Assembly (NCBI RefSeq): GCF_030580865.1
Contig: NZ_JAUQSY010000007.1
Coordinates: 124,001-188,000, forward strand
Source: Hymenobacter aranciens
Lineage (GTDB): Bacteria > Bacteroidota > Bacteroidia > Cytophagales > Hymenobacteraceae
Direction: 5' to 3'
Length of the DNA stretch: 64,000 nucleotides
Part shown: one piece after another, positions 51,401-58,799 of the stretch
How the letters are laid out: every line of letters starts with the position of its first letter
Numbering within the stretch: position 1 is the first letter of the stretch
Translations under genes and position numbers: made by a program
Notes under the pieces: generated by a model
The model's database searches: none
What the model saw: only the letters and a program-made list of their open reading frames with translations
What the model was told of the DNA's origin: nothing

Positions 51401-52737
51401 GTCGGCGGCGTGTTGCCAGTGGCCGAGTTATCGGCGCAGCTGATGGTGCCCAAAAAAGCCTGAATCTCCTCGTAGCTAACTACATGGAAGTAGGCGTTGG
51501 AATTGTTCTGCGTGTTGTTGTCGGTGCCGCAGATGCCGGCATAGGCCATGATGGTCGTGCCCGAGCCCGGCTCGTAGGCCGTGCTGGCGTTGCGGTTGCC
51601 ATCGCAGGCATCGCTGCCGTTGCCATCGGCGTTGAAGGTGTGGTTGCCCCCGAACTGGTGCCCCATCTCGTGCGCCACGTAGTCGATGTCGAAGGCATCG
51701 CCAACCGGGCTGAAAGAACCCGTGACCCCCTGCGCCTTGCCGCTGCCACACACCGAGCGCAGTTGCGCTACGCCGCCGCCGCCGGTGCTGAATACGTGGC
51801 CGATATCGTAGTTGTTGACGCCGATGACGCTGTTGATATTGCTTTGATTCTGGCTGAGCAACGCGTTGGGGTCGTTGTCGGTGTACGGGTCGGTGCTGGC
51901 ATTCGTGTACACCAGTGACGAGTTGTTGTTCACCAGCACCAGGCGCACAGCCAATTCTTTCTCAAACACCCCCACCACGCGGTTGACGCTCGTCACGATG
52001 GCCGCCTGGCCCAGCGCCACCGTGCCGCCGTGAAAGGCCGTGTACTCGCCCGTAGCCGCCACGGCCAGCTGGAAGCTGCGCAGCGTGCCGCCACTGGTGC
52101 GCAGCGCCGCGCCGGCCGGGCCGCTGCCCAGGCTGCGCCGGGCCGTCTGGCTCACGGCGGGCGCGGCCACGCCGCAGCTGAAGCGGCTGGCCGGCATGGC
52201 CGTGCGGGCAAAGCTCAGGTAGTGCCGCGTATCGGTCCGCGTCACGGGGTCGATGTACACCGTGCCCCGGCGGTCCGACAGTATCTGGGCGTGAAAGCCG
52301 CCCGGCGTCAGGTCCAGCCGCACGCTGGCCGTGGGGTCGTCCACGCCCACGCCGCGGTAGGTTTTGATGCCCGGAAACTGCGCCGCCAGGCCCGGCTCCA
52401 TCACCGCCGTTTCCACCACCCGAAACTGCTCGCTCGTGCCATCGGGCAGGGGCAGGGCCAGCAGCAGCGGGGTCGCGCCGGGTTGGGTTTCGGACGGGGC
52501 CGTAGCCAGGGTGGCTTGCAGGCGGGCCACGTCCAGCGTCAGCGGGCGCGAGTGCTGCAGCGCCGCCGCCAGTGGCGAAACGGCCGCCGCCCGCTGCGCG
52601 CCCGCATCCTCGATAAAGTGCGCGGGCGCCGCCCGCTGCTGCGCCCGCGCCCCTAGCGCACCCAGCAATAAGACGAACAGGCCAAGGGGGCGCCACCACC
52701 CGGTGGCAACGATTGTACGAGCGAAGAGCTGCTTCAT
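45445..52737 (-). CDS. Giant secreted reprolysin-like metalloprotease, T9SS substrate
   Basis: A 2430-residue protein. The signal peptide (LGLFVLLLGALGARAQ) and a propeptide-like region precede a zinc-metallopeptidase with HEMGHQFGGNH at 356-366, the HExxHxxGxxH motif of the M12B-like group. Two beta domains follow, then FN3 modules with the repeated core SYTVTTSPATTTQT, interleaved with two pre-peptidase-like modules (PANDNCAGAIQLI; PANDECAGAVLLT). Further on are bacterial Ig-like domains, an IPT/TIG domain (ISSLSPTSGPVGTSVTITGT) and a T9SS type A tail (SVWPNPASHKAALHV; LAAGTYLLTVQAAGQ). Probably a surface or secreted protease that binds a polymer. The ATG at 52737 fits the signal peptide. 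It is the largest gene here. Confidence 0.93.
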   Translation of the reverse strand: MKQLFARTIVATGWWRPLGLFVLLLGALGARAQQRAAPAHFIEDAGAQRAAAVSPLAAALQHSRPLTLDVARLQATLATAPSETQPGATPLLLALPLPDGTSEQFRVVETAVMEPGLAAQFPGIKTYRGVGVDDPTASVRLDLTPGGFHAQILSDRRGTVYIDPVTRTDTRHYLSFARTAMPASRFSCGVAAPAVSQTARRSLGSGPAGAALRTSGGTLRSFQLAVAATGEYTAFHGGTVALGQAAIVTSVNRVVGVFEKELAVRLVLVNNNSSLVYTNASTDPYTDNDPNALLSQNQSNINSVIGVNNYDIGHVFSTGGGGVAQLRSVCGSGKAQGVTGSFSPVGDAFDIDYVAHEMGHQFGGNHTFNADGNGSDACDGNRNASTAYEPGSGTTIMAYAGICGTDNNTQNNSNAYFHVVSYEEIQAFLGTISCADNSATGNTPPTVATLPASGKVLPIGTPFKLTALGSDADGDAVTYCWEEYDLGSAGTPTATQVANDDVPLFRSFVPSSSPTRYFPQLTYVISNSTPPKGERLPLVTRDLNFRVTLRDHYTTNNTGFGVTGGVNSSTVVALSSTSAAGPFLVTAPNTAVTWAGNTSQTVTWNVAGTSANGVNCATVNILLSTDGGFTYPTVLLAGTANDGSAAVTVPSVATTTARVMVEAADNYFFDISNTNFTITAATACAAPTGLSVGSITAITASLSFTASGSATSYVVTTSPATTTQTVTASPVTLTGLTGGTSYTVFVQSSCAAGATSTAAATTFTTAAPPVCNAVSNAAVGSITATSASLSFTASAGASTYVITTSPTTSTYTVTASPVALTGLTAGTSYTVNIQTNCSNGGSATASITFGTPPANDNCAGAIQLISGTSCTTTAGSVTGATQSQAASTCNGATSTTALDVWYSFVATGTTHTVTLNSPGFDGVVQAFGGSCGSLSSLGCRDQNAAGTETLSLTGLTANTRYYIRVYPYDTAPTNGSFTLCVTGTVAPTCAAPTALSAGSITNTSAGISFTPNAQASSYTVTTSPATTTQTITASPASLTGLTPGTSYTVSIATSCQNGLTSTAATTTFATTNTSPCAAPTSLTAGSVTSTSATVSFTPSASATSYTVTTSPATTTQTVTGSPVSFSGLTASTAYTVSIVSNCAAGATAPAATTSFTTSVAVPANDECAGAVLLTSATSCSPMAGTITGATQSRAPLDCNGFTSTTVQDVWYAFVATGTTHTITAASSLDGVLELFSGTCGSLSSLGCADGGGQGTTENLTLSTLTSGSTYYVRFYPYTSIPGAVTGSFTICVTNPVPPCTAPTALTTSNQTSTSVTVGWTASPSATSYTVTYTPNGGSAQTVSPNPTGTAVSLTGLTPGTNYTVSVASNCAGGATSGAAQTFFFTYAVPVVTSVLIPNGTYLLGQTLPVGVVFNQNLTVTGSPTLALTIGSTVRQAALDATNTSGTQVSFAYVIQAGDLDTDGITLGAISLNGGTIRSGNGTDANLTLNNVPNTSTILVDGIRPTTLSSIRLTPAAAITNGSSVTFRVTFSEAVLNVDVNDFTIGNLGSVSGTIASVSGSGTTYDVVVNNLSGAGDFRLNVTAIGTAIRDVAGNGVGSSNTFFGGEFYTLDQAAPNTTIDNGPAATTTSTSATFTFSGTDGAGSGVSSFQGSLDGAAFATVVSPLTFTGLSVGPHTFQVRAVDAAGNVDPTPATATWTITAPTPAPGISSLSPTSGPVGTSVTITGTSLTSATAVSFNGTAAPGFTVNSATSITATVPAGASTGSVTVTTPSGTSNGLAFTVTLPDLLVTTTTSIPASSYNNVTVTSTGTLTLTGALSVAGTMTVQSGGTFITNYNLVQGGGSFALEAGGNLHVFDPAGLSPSGATGSIRNTGARSFSDDASYTYRGTQAQQTGPGLPATVRNLTVNNPGGVTLSGNVSIREALTPAAGTFTTTGRVLTLLSTASSTAYVASTRPSAGSISGPITAQRYVDGSLNSGPGYRHFSAPVTNTSFADLAAGSFAPVVNAAYNSAAQPGLVLPYPTVFGYDQTRLASTANNLTGFDKGWFSPAALSETMSSGQGYTVHAPAGITIDFVGTPAQTDFSKANLGRGTDAQAGWHLLGNPYPAPLHWDSLLAHGGLSGLENALYVFKSSGAYAGSYASYVNGIGANNGGPVLPLGQGFFVRTATVGGSGQLTFRNTDRLNTSLAPAFQRSTADARPQLRLALSGPASAGPDETVVYFENGATATGPDAAHDAPKLTSPGARLSLASQMPGHEPLAINGLPLTGAPVTSIPLTLRVPAAGPYHFDVLDLRGFDANAPATLLDHQLNTRTDLRQVTNYAFTAAQAGALNGRFELLLSRPTGVTATAGPGTLQFSVWPNPASHKAALHVQLEQATTATVMLRDVLGRAVAQHSFSGLRTELTTTRLAAGTYLLTVQAAGQAPATRRVVVE

Positions 52738-52808
52738 GGAGTCAGGCGTTTGCGTAAGACAATCAAAAGTAAGAATATTAGGAAGATTTATCCCCGGCCT
52801 TCGCCCGT

Positions 52809-52864
52809 ACAAAAGCGGCGTAGCGGCGGCCTCACTTCCGAGGCCGCCGCTACGCCGCTTTTGT
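52809..52864. terminator. Very strong 25-base hairpin terminator
   Basis: 52809-52833 and 52840-52864 are exact inverted complements (ACAAAAGCGGCGTAGCGGCG...) with a 6-base loop and T-rich end on both strands. It follows the ferredoxin gene and insulates the protease gene. Confidence 0.88.
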
Positions 52865-52882
52865 GTTTTAATCGAGCTACGC

Positions 52883-53206
52883 TTATGCGCCGGTGGGGGC
52901 CAGTCGCAGCACCAGCCCGTCGGTGCGGGGCGTGAGGCGAATCTGGCAGCTCAGGCGCGAGCCTTCAAACAGCACCGGCAGGGTTTCGAGCATGTCGAGC
53001 TCGGCATCCTCGGGTTCGGGCAAGGCCGGGCCGGCCAGCACTTCCACGTGGCAGGTGGCGCACAGCGCCATGCCCCCGCAGGTAGCCTGAATGGGGTAGC
53101 CGCTGGCTTTCAGTAGCTCCATCAGGCTCAGGCCCATGTCGGTAGGTCCTTCAATCTCGGTGCGCTGCCCGGGCGCTTCTTCAACGTAAACGCGAATGTC
53201 ACTCAT
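52883..53206 (-). CDS. [2Fe-2S] ferredoxin, adrenodoxin-like
   Basis: A 107-residue plant/vertebrate-type ferredoxin. The cluster ligands are Cys43, Cys49 and Cys52 in ATCGGMALCATCHVEV and Cys87 in SRLSCQIRLT; the C-x5-C-x2-C spacing is typical of adrenodoxin/Fdx-type proteins. It carries single electrons, and its partner is very likely the ferredoxin-NADP reductase encoded just upstream on the same strand. The two genes are separated by a foldback repeat of about 110 bases. Acceptors are unknown; candidates include desaturases or P450-like enzymes elsewhere in the genome. Confidence 0.93.
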   Translation of the reverse strand: MSDIRVYVEEAPGQRTEIEGPTDMGLSLMELLKASGYPIQATCGGMALCATCHVEVLAGPALPEPEDAELDMLETLPVLFEGSRLSCQIRLTPRTDGLVLRLAPTGA

Positions 53207-53210
53207 AAGA

Positions 53211-53320
53211 GAATTATGAGTTATGAGTTATGAGTTATGAGTTACGAATAGACAGCGCTAGCTCAGGGAAGAGCCAACCAACTACCAATTCATAACTCAT
53301 AACTCATAACTCATAACTCA
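53211..53320. repeat. Foldback of ATGAGTT heptamers between reductase and ferredoxin genes
   Basis: Five tandem ATGAGTT-type units at 53211-53250 face their inverted copies at 53287-53320 across a 36-base loop. It touches the stop codon of the reductase gene (53321) and ends 4 bases before the ferredoxin start. Confidence 0.85.
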
Positions 53321-54337
53321 CTAAAGTGAAGGTGCCCCGTTCACCGTGGTGTATTTCAGGGTGTATTTTTTGTCGGGGAAAATGTACTTAAACGCGCCCT
53401 GGCACATCAGCGCTGCCTCGTGGAAGCCGCAGAGAATGAGCTTGAGCTTGCCGGGATAGGTGTTGATGTCGCCGATGGCGAACACGCCGGGTAGGGAGGT
53501 GCTGTAGTCCAGGGTATTCACCTTCACGGCGTCATCCTCAATATCCAGCCCCCACTCGCCGATGGGGCCGAGCTTGGGCGTAAGGCCGAACAGCGGAATG
53601 AAGTGGTCGAGCGCCACAGTGTTGCTGTCGCCGGCGTTGGCCGTGATGGTGACCTGCTCCAGTTGGTCGTCGCCGTGCAGGTGCGTTACGTTCGAGCTGA
53701 GCACCAGCTTAATTTTGCCGGCCTCGTGCAGCTTCTGCACCTTCTCGGCCGAGTCGGCGGCGCCGCGGAAGGTGGTGCCGCGGTGCACCAGCGTTACGTC
53801 GGCGGCCACGTTGGCCAGGAAATTGGTCCAGTCGAGGGCCGAGTCGCCCCCGCCGGCGATGACGATGCGCTTGTCGCGGAAGTGCTCGGGGTCGCGCACC
53901 ATGTAATGCACCCCCTTGCCGCCCTCGAAGCGCTCCAGGTTTTCCACGGCCGGCTTGCGCGGCTCGAACGAGCCCAGGCCACCGGCAATGGCCACCGCCT
54001 TGCACTGAATTTCAGTGCCATCGGTGGTGTAGAGCTTGAAGGAACCGTCATCGAGTTTCTCAAATTTCTCGACCCGCTCGCCCAGCGTGAACGTGGGGTG
54101 GAAAGGCTCAATCTGCTTCATCAGATTGTCAACCAGGTCGCCGGCCAGCACTTCCGGGAAGCCGGGGATATCGTAAATGGGTTTCTTCGGATAAATTTCC
54201 GACAGCTGCCCGCCGGGCTGCGGCAGGGCATCAACCACGTGGCAGCGAAGCTTCAGCAAACCAGCTTCAAATACAGCAAACAAACCGACCGGACCAGCGC
54301 CGACGATGCAGATATCAGTGGAAATGGGGGTGGACAT
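53321..54337 (-). CDS. Ferredoxin/flavodoxin-NADP+ reductase, thioredoxin-reductase-like type
   Basis: A 338-residue FAD- and NADP-binding enzyme. The FAD site is ICIVGAGPVGLFAVFEAGLL, followed by PGGQLSEIYPKKPIYDIPGF, a hallmark of TrxR-like FNRs. The NADP fold is RIVIAGGGDSALDWTNFLAN, and the second FAD motif is GVFAIGDINTYPGKLKLI. The redox CxxC of true thioredoxin reductase is absent, and the end (YTTVNGAPSL) resembles YumC-type FNR. It transfers electrons between NADPH and ferredoxin and lies upstream of a [2Fe-2S] ferredoxin gene. The ATG at 54337 was chosen over an upstream open extension. Confidence 0.93.
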   Translation of the reverse strand: MSTPISTDICIVGAGPVGLFAVFEAGLLKLRCHVVDALPQPGGQLSEIYPKKPIYDIPGFPEVLAGDLVDNLMKQIEPFHPTFTLGERVEKFEKLDDGSFKLYTTDGTEIQCKAVAIAGGLGSFEPRKPAVENLERFEGGKGVHYMVRDPEHFRDKRIVIAGGGDSALDWTNFLANVAADVTLVHRGTTFRGAADSAEKVQKLHEAGKIKLVLSSNVTHLHGDDQLEQVTITANAGDSNTVALDHFIPLFGLTPKLGPIGEWGLDIEDDAVKVNTLDYSTSLPGVFAIGDINTYPGKLKLILCGFHEAALMCQGAFKYIFPDKKYTLKYTTVNGAPSL

Positions 54338-54377
54338 AAACGGGTAAATCGTGCAACACAAAACGTGGGGGGCGCCG

Positions 54378-54385
54378 CAAAGGTA
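54378..54385 (-). promoter_or_regulatory. Predicted -7 element (TACCTTTG) of the reductase/ferredoxin unit
   Basis: Read on the minus strand, TACCTTTG matches the -7 consensus, 40 bases before the reductase ATG. A TTG lies 22 bases further upstream, slightly longer than the usual spacing. Confidence 0.5.
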
Positions 54386-54728
54386 CGCCCCGACAACCCG
54401 GGGATAACAACCAGCCGGCTTGAAACGTTGAAGCCGAACTCAAAATCGAAATGCAGTGTCTGTCAAAAATAACGGCTGTGCTTATCGGGTAGTAATTCGT
54501 TATAAATAAATGTGTTAAATGCGAAGGTAGAGACGTGAGCCAAAGGAAAGCCTACTGGGTAGCCGGTGCGGAGGAAGCCCGTCCTTAATTTTAACCTGAA
54601 TCTGTAATCTGACCAAAAGTAGAGCAAGCTGCGTACAGGCAGCTGGGAGCGGGCAGATTGAGGCGTTATACACTTAAATCATCTGCTGCGAAAAAGTCAT
54701 TTTGCGTATTCAAAATAAAAGACTTTCA
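54386..54728. other. Divergent gap without a recognisable gene
   Basis: About 340 bases between the reductase promoter and the next gene. The middle (54470-54530) is A+T-rich, and TCATTTTGCG near 54693-54702 is a weak -7 candidate for the plus-strand gene. No repeat, RNA or ORF was supported. Confidence 0.5.
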
Positions 54729-55253
54729 ATGGATTCCCCTCTGCGTAGACTCCGTTGCCTTGGCCGGATAGGCCTGCTGACTGGCCTGCTGGCATTTGCC
54801 AATTGCCCTCTTGTGCTGCTATCCGGGCAAGCTAGTGGGTTTGTGCAATCAGCCAAAGCTCAGGCGCCTACAAGCAATAGCGAGCAACCCGCCGCTCCCG
54901 CTCCGCAGCCCGCCGCCCCGATAGTTGAGTCAACGCCTCAGGCGCCGGGGCAGCAAAGCAGTGGCAATACCGGTTGGTTGTGGGCATTGGGGGGCGGTAT
55001 AGTCGTGCTAATGGGGTTTTTCCTGCTGAGTATTCTGAAGGCCAAACCCAAAGAAATGCCCACTGCTACCGAGGATGAAAGCGCCCGCGTGCGCCGCCAC
55101 CAGCACCGGCGGGGCCAAGGGCGCACGCCGGCCAGCCGCGAAGAGCAGCGCATCAGTGAAAACTCGCGTGATGAGTTTATGAATGCGCCTATGCGCCACA
55201 CTGCTGCCGGCACTAATGAGCCCACGTCGGACGCCTCCGAAACTAAGGCGTAG
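54729..55253 (+). CDS. Hypothetical membrane protein with basic C-terminal tail
   Basis: A 174-residue protein. The N terminus (LGRIGLLTGLLAFANCPLVL) is a signal peptide or first membrane segment, followed by an Ala/Pro/Gln-rich periplasmic linker. A membrane helix lies at about 83-104 (WLWALGGGIVVLMGFFLLSI), then comes a charged, Arg/His-rich cytoplasmic tail. No family is recognised. Start choice: the ATG at 54729 fits better than a TTG at 54702. Its last 11 bases overlap the end of the convergent histidine kinase gene, so transcripts of the two could interfere. Confidence 0.65.
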   Translation: MDSPLRRLRCLGRIGLLTGLLAFANCPLVLLSGQASGFVQSAKAQAPTSNSEQPAAPAPQPAAPIVESTPQAPGQQSSGNTGWLWALGGGIVVLMGFFLLSILKAKPKEMPTATEDESARVRRHQHRRGQGRTPASREEQRISENSRDEFMNAPMRHTAAGTNEPTSDASETKA

Positions 55254-56580
55254 GCAGCAGCACCAGCGGCGGTAGCCGCAGGCTGAAGGTGGTGCCCGGG
55301 CCTTTCTCCGACGTTACCGTGATTTGCACGAAGTGCAACTGCGCAATACTGCGCACCACGGCCAGCCCCAGGCCCTCGCCTTCGGCGGCTTCGGGGTCGA
55401 AGCGGCGGAAGCGTTCGAAGAGGTGCGGCAGGTTGTCGGCCGCGATGGGCTTGCCGGTGTTGCGAATGTTGAGCACGTAAGCCTCGCCAGCTTCCGGCTG
55501 GCCGCTTATCTCGATTTCGCCCCCCGCGCGGTTGTACTTAATGGCGTTGCTGAGTAGGTTGATAATGAGAGTGAAAATAAGGGTGCGGCTGGCCGGTGCC
55601 AGCATGGGCTGGCCCGTCAGGTTCCACTGCAGGCTGATTTGCTTGTGGCCGATGCGGTCTTCAAGCTCCTCCACGGCATCGGTAAGCACCTCGCGTACAT
55701 CCACGGTTTCGTTGCGCGGAAACTGGTTGTTTTCGACCCGCGAGATGAGCAGCAGCGTGCGCAGCGTGGCCGTCATGCGTTGCAGGGTTTTCTGCGAGGT
55801 AACGAGTTGCGCCTCGGCTTCTTCGGGCAGGTTTTCGGCCCGCAGCATGTTCTCGAAGCGGTTTTGCAGAATGGAAATCGGCGTCAGCAGTTCGTGCGAG
55901 GCGTTGGCGATGAACTGCCGCTCCTGCTCGAAGACACGCTGGATTTTGAGTAGCATCTGCTGAATGCTGGCGTCGAGGTACTGGAAGTCGGAAGTGGTGG
56001 TGCGAAGCGGTGGAAAATCAGGGGCTTGCGGTCCGCGCACGGCCCGCAGCCGCTCCACGATGTGGTCGACGGGCTGCAGCAGGTGCCCAATCACGCCCAG
56101 CTCAATGAGCAGCGTGGTGAGCACCGTGAAAGCCAGCGCATAGCCCGCCGAGGTGCGCAGCAAATCATACACATCTTCCACGGAGGCAATGCTTTTGCCA
56201 ATCTCGAAGGTATAGAGCTGCCCCTGGTAGTAGCCACTGTGCCGCAGCACCCGAAAATCGACCGCTGCGCCGTGCTGCCGCCGCGGAAATGTGCCGATGG
56301 TATCGCGGAAGGGCTGGCTGGTAGTGGCTTGCAGGTCGATGAATTCATCCTGCAGCAAGTCGTAGTGCGTGCGGCGCATCGCCGGACCCTGCGGCAAAAA
56401 CTCGCCGATGCCCACCTGCGCAATGCGAGCCTGTACCTGCCGCAGCTCGGTGCGTAAGGCGCTGTCGGTGTGGCGCATCACCAGGGTTTGCACCACCCAG
56501 GGCAGGGCCAGCAGCAGGATGGCCGCCATCAGCCCTTTCGAGAGGGTGGTCAGCAGGACGAGCTTTTGCTGGAGCTTCAT
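55243..56580 (-). CDS. Sensor histidine kinase, HisKA type
   Basis: A 445-residue membrane kinase. Two membrane helices (residues 11-34 and about 146-170) flank a periplasmic sensor of about 110 residues. The kinase core has phospho-acceptor His229 in [16 protein letters not shown], the N box [14 protein letters not shown], and the G box [14 protein letters not shown]. The SHELLTP variant of the usual SHELRTP is notable but occurs in Bacteroidota. It is encoded just after its OmpR-type regulator with a 4-base overlap, so the two form a translationally coupled pair. The signal is unknown. Confidence 0.94.
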   Translation of the reverse strand: MKLQQKLVLLTTLSKGLMAAILLLALPWVVQTLVMRHTDSALRTELRQVQARIAQVGIGEFLPQGPAMRRTHYDLLQDEFIDLQATTSQPFRDTIGTFPRRQHGAAVDFRVLRHSGYYQGQLYTFEIGKSIASVEDVYDLLRTSAGYALAFTVLTTLLIELGVIGHLLQPVDHIVERLRAVRGPQAPDFPPLRTTTSDFQYLDASIQQMLLKIQRVFEQERQFIANASHELLTPISILQNRFENMLRAENLPEEAEAQLVTSQKTLQRMTATLRTLLLISRVENNQFPRNETVDVREVLTDAVEELEDRIGHKQISLQWNLTGQPMLAPASRTLIFTLIINLLSNAIKYNRAGGEIEISGQPEAGEAYVLNIRNTGKPIAADNLPHLFERFRRFDPEAAEGEGLGLAVVRSIAQLHFVQITVTSEKGPGTTFSLRLPPLVLLPTP

Positions 56581-57308
56581 GCCGCCGGAGCGGGGGCGGG
56601 GGCCGGGGCCGGGGTGGCGTTGTCGGGCCGCAGGCGGTAGCCGATGCCGCGCACGGTTTCAATCCACTCGTTTTCGGCGTCGGCCTGGGCCAGCTTTTTG
56701 CGCACGTTTTTCACGTGCACGTCGATGTAGTTCGAGTCGTGGTCGGAGCTGTCAGTCATGGTGCTGCCCCAGATATGCTCACTCAATTGCAGGCGCGTCA
56801 GTACTTTGGCGCGGTGCAGCAGCAGGTAGTGCAGCAGGTCAAACTCTTTACGCGTGACCACGATGGGGGTGTCGCCGTGCTTCAGGCTGCGGTCGCTGAG
56901 GTTGAGCACGAAGCCACCGAAAGCGAGCTTGTCTTCCACCACGCCGTGCTTGCGGCGCGTCACAGCCTGCATGCGCGAGCCCAGCTCCAGCAGCGAGTAG
57001 GGTTTGGGCAGGTAATCATCGGCGCCCAGGTTGAGGCCGTTGATGCGGTCGTCGACCGAGCCGCGGGCGCTGAGAATGATGATGGACGCATCCTTGTTGC
57101 GCTCGCGGCGGGCCTGGGCCAGCAGCTCCAGGCCGTCCTGGTCGGGCAGGCCGAGGTCGAGTAACACGAAGTCGTACTCGTTGACAAACAGCTTCTCCGA
57201 GGCTTCGCGGCCGGTGCGGGCGTAGTCGCAGTGGTAGTGCTCGTCGTAGAGAAAAAGGCCGAGCTCGCGGGCCAGGGCCCGGTCATCTTCAACAATCAGA
57301 ACGTTCAT
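56577..57308 (-). CDS. OmpR/PhoB-type response regulator
   Basis: A 243-residue regulator. The receiver has the acidic pair in [10 protein letters not shown], phospho-acceptor Asp51 in [13 protein letters not shown] and Lys in [13 protein letters not shown]. The C-terminal winged helix includes [20 protein letters not shown], then [15 protein letters not shown] and VRGIGYRL. The protein ends in a short Ala/Pro repeat tail; its codons run into the start of the kinase gene. Read on the minus strand, TAACTTTC at 57330-57337 is a plausible -7 element about 22 bases before the ATG. Targets unknown. Confidence 0.95.
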   Translation of the reverse strand: MNVLIVEDDRALARELGLFLYDEHYHCDYARTGREASEKLFVNEYDFVLLDLGLPDQDGLELLAQARRERNKDASIIILSARGSVDDRINGLNLGADDYLPKPYSLLELGSRMQAVTRRKHGVVEDKLAFGGFVLNLSDRSLKHGDTPIVVTRKEFDLLHYLLLHRAKVLTRLQLSEHIWGSTMTDSSDHDSNYIDVHVKNVRKKLAQADAENEWIETVRGIGYRLRPDNATPAPAPAPAPAA

Positions 57309-57397
57309 GGGAGAGAAAGAAGGAGAGGCGAAAGTTAAGAGAAAAGAAGGAGTTGAACGAGTTACAGACGCAGGGCTTCAGGCTACGGGTTGAGTAT

Positions 57398-58072
57398 TTA
57401 CGCCACGGCCGAATGCGGAGCAGCCTGCAGGCCCACCAGTTCCACGCGGCCGCCGGTGCCGGCATAACTGTTCTGAAAATGGCGCAGGCTTTCAAATGCA
57501 GTGTAGTCCACAAGTTTAGCCCGGCCGAGGTCAATGATAATATGCTGGCCGGCAGGCAAGGTGTCGAGGTGACTTTTCAGGCTGAAGTAGTTGCGGGCTA
57601 CTAACGAGTTGTGCACGATAATAAGCAGCTGGCCAGCAGCAGCGTTGGCCCCGGTGCCTGCCGAAACGGTGAACAGGCTCCGAGCCGGCGCCTCTTGGTA
57701 TAATTGAAAAATGAAAGTGGCCAGCCCGCCCGCCGCAACACTTGCGACCACGGTAGTAGCCAGCGCCAGATGGTGGCCCCGCCCGGCCCCGCCCCGGCTT
57801 AGCTCCTCTGCGGCGCCCACGGCCACCACGAGCAACCCTGCAATGGACCATCTGATGCTCAGCCCGAATCTGCCGGCCACCAGCTCGGCCACTCCGCCCA
57901 CGATGGCGATGGCAATACCCGCCAGGGGGGGAAACCAGCTGGCCCCGCCAATGGCCATCCCCAACGGCAGCGCCAGCAGAAACGCCAGCAAGCCCGCCAC
58001 CGCACCGGCCCGCCCGCACCGACGCATCCCGCCGAAGTCGCTGCCAGGGACGTTCGATTGCGGGATGCTCAT
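57398..58072 (-). CDS. Shortened SulP-like protein: membrane stub joined to a STAS domain
   Basis: A 224-residue protein. The N-terminal part (LLAFLLALPLGMAIGGASWF, PPLAGIAIAIVGGVAELVAG) matches the first helices of SulP anion transporters. The C-terminal part (LIIVHNSLVARNYFSLKSHL, DTLPAGQHIIIDLGRAKLVD) matches the STAS domain that ends them, including an 'hhDhsxxxhVDxTxhExL'-like strand. A normal SulP protein has about 500 residues or more and 10-14 helices; here perhaps four helices remain, so the middle seems to be deleted in frame. It might be a regulatory STAS anchor or a decaying gene. Confidence 0.65.
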   Translation of the reverse strand: MSIPQSNVPGSDFGGMRRCGRAGAVAGLLAFLLALPLGMAIGGASWFPPLAGIAIAIVGGVAELVAGRFGLSIRWSIAGLLVVAVGAAEELSRGGAGRGHHLALATTVVASVAAGGLATFIFQLYQEAPARSLFTVSAGTGANAAAGQLLIIVHNSLVARNYFSLKSHLDTLPAGQHIIIDLGRAKLVDYTAFESLRHFQNSYAGTGGRVELVGLQAAPHSAVA

Positions 58073-58277
58073 ACGCGGGAATGGAAAGTGGACGGGCTTG
58101 GGGAAGAAAGCCAGGCGAAGTAAGGACGCAGCTTTTCAGCTTTGCCAGAGCAAAATTTCGAGTGAATGCGTGAAAGAGGAGTGAAGAGCAAATACTGAAG
58201 CTGTTCAGGAAGTCGGTTTCTACTGGTCTGACGTCGTAGGCGTCCGGCCGGACCGCCGGACTACCTAAACAGGTTCG

Positions 58278-58305
58278 CTGTCGGGCTGAGCGTAGCGAGG
58301 CATGA
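58278..58305. repeat. Half-copy of the family 4 repeat
   Basis: The bases TCGGGCTGAGCGTAGCGAGG, then CATGAC, resemble one arm of the inverted repeat at 33590-33679. No second arm is nearby. Confidence 0.55.
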
Positions 58306-58312
58306 CAAACGA

Positions 58313-58343
58313 AAAAAGCCCCGGCCAATGGCCGGGGCTTTTT
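58313..58343. terminator. Terminator after the Spy-like gene (minus strand)
   Basis: AAAAAGCCCCGGCC and GGCCGGGGCTTTTT are perfect complements around AAT, with A and T runs that make it usable on both strands. It lies 18 bases past the stop of the minus-strand gene. Confidence 0.85.
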
Positions 58344-58361
58344 CGTGGGGTTCCCAAATTG

Positions 58362-58799
58362 TTAGTTGTCAGTTTGCTTGGCTTTAACTTTGCCGTTTTT
58401 CTTGGCTTTCAGCTTGGTGTCGCCGTCGCCGCTTTTGATTTTGCCTTTGCCGCCGGGGCCGGGGCGGTTCGCCTGGCCTTTGCTGAACTTGGCGTACTGC
58501 TCAGGTGTCAGCACTTCCTTGTAGCGGGCGTCGTATTTGTCGCGGTCGGCCTTCTGGCGGCTTTCCATTTCCTCCCGCGAGGGGCGGGTGCCGTTTTGCG
58601 GGCGGTTGGCCTGCATATCCTTCGCGCGCTCCTCATCAATGGCTTTGATGCGGGCGGCCTGGTCGGCGTTCAGGCCGAGCTCTTTGGTGAGGCGCTCCGA
58701 TTGGTTGCCGGGGCCGCCGGGGCGCTGCTGGTCCTGGGCGGTGGCGGTGCCGATGGTGAGCGCCAGGGCGGCCAGCAGCGGAAACAAGGTCTTCTTCAT
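58362..58799 (-). CDS. Small exported Spy/LTXXQ-like or DUF4890-like protein
   Basis: A 145-residue protein with a signal peptide (MKKTLFPLLAALALTIGTAT). The body is helical and charged: LTKELGLNADQAARIKAIDE, then SREEMESRQKADRDKYDARY and KEVLTPEQYAKF. The repeated 'LGLxxDQxxxIxxI... and LTPEQYxKF' pattern is like periplasmic Spy-type chaperones or DUF4890 proteins, in which an LTPEQ motif recurs. The tail is very Lys/Gly-rich. Such proteins react to envelope or metal stress in other bacteria; here that is inference only. The ATG at 58799 begins the signal peptide. Confidence 0.8.
   Translation of the reverse strand: MKKTLFPLLAALALTIGTATAQDQQRPGGPGNQSERLTKELGLNADQAARIKAIDEERAKDMQANRPQNGTRPSREEMESRQKADRDKYDARYKEVLTPEQYAKFSKGQANRPGPGGKGKIKSGDGDTKLKAKKNGKVKAKQTDN

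Noticed and set aside
49651-51918. A 755-codon open frame on the plus strand inside the giant protease gene, and similar long frames at 47713-49038 and 45976-47301
   Set aside because: They are mirror frames of a G+C-rich, Thr/Ser/Ala-rich repetitive gene. The products are Gly/Arg/His-rich with no domains, while the minus-strand frame has signal peptide, catalytic motif and sorting tail.
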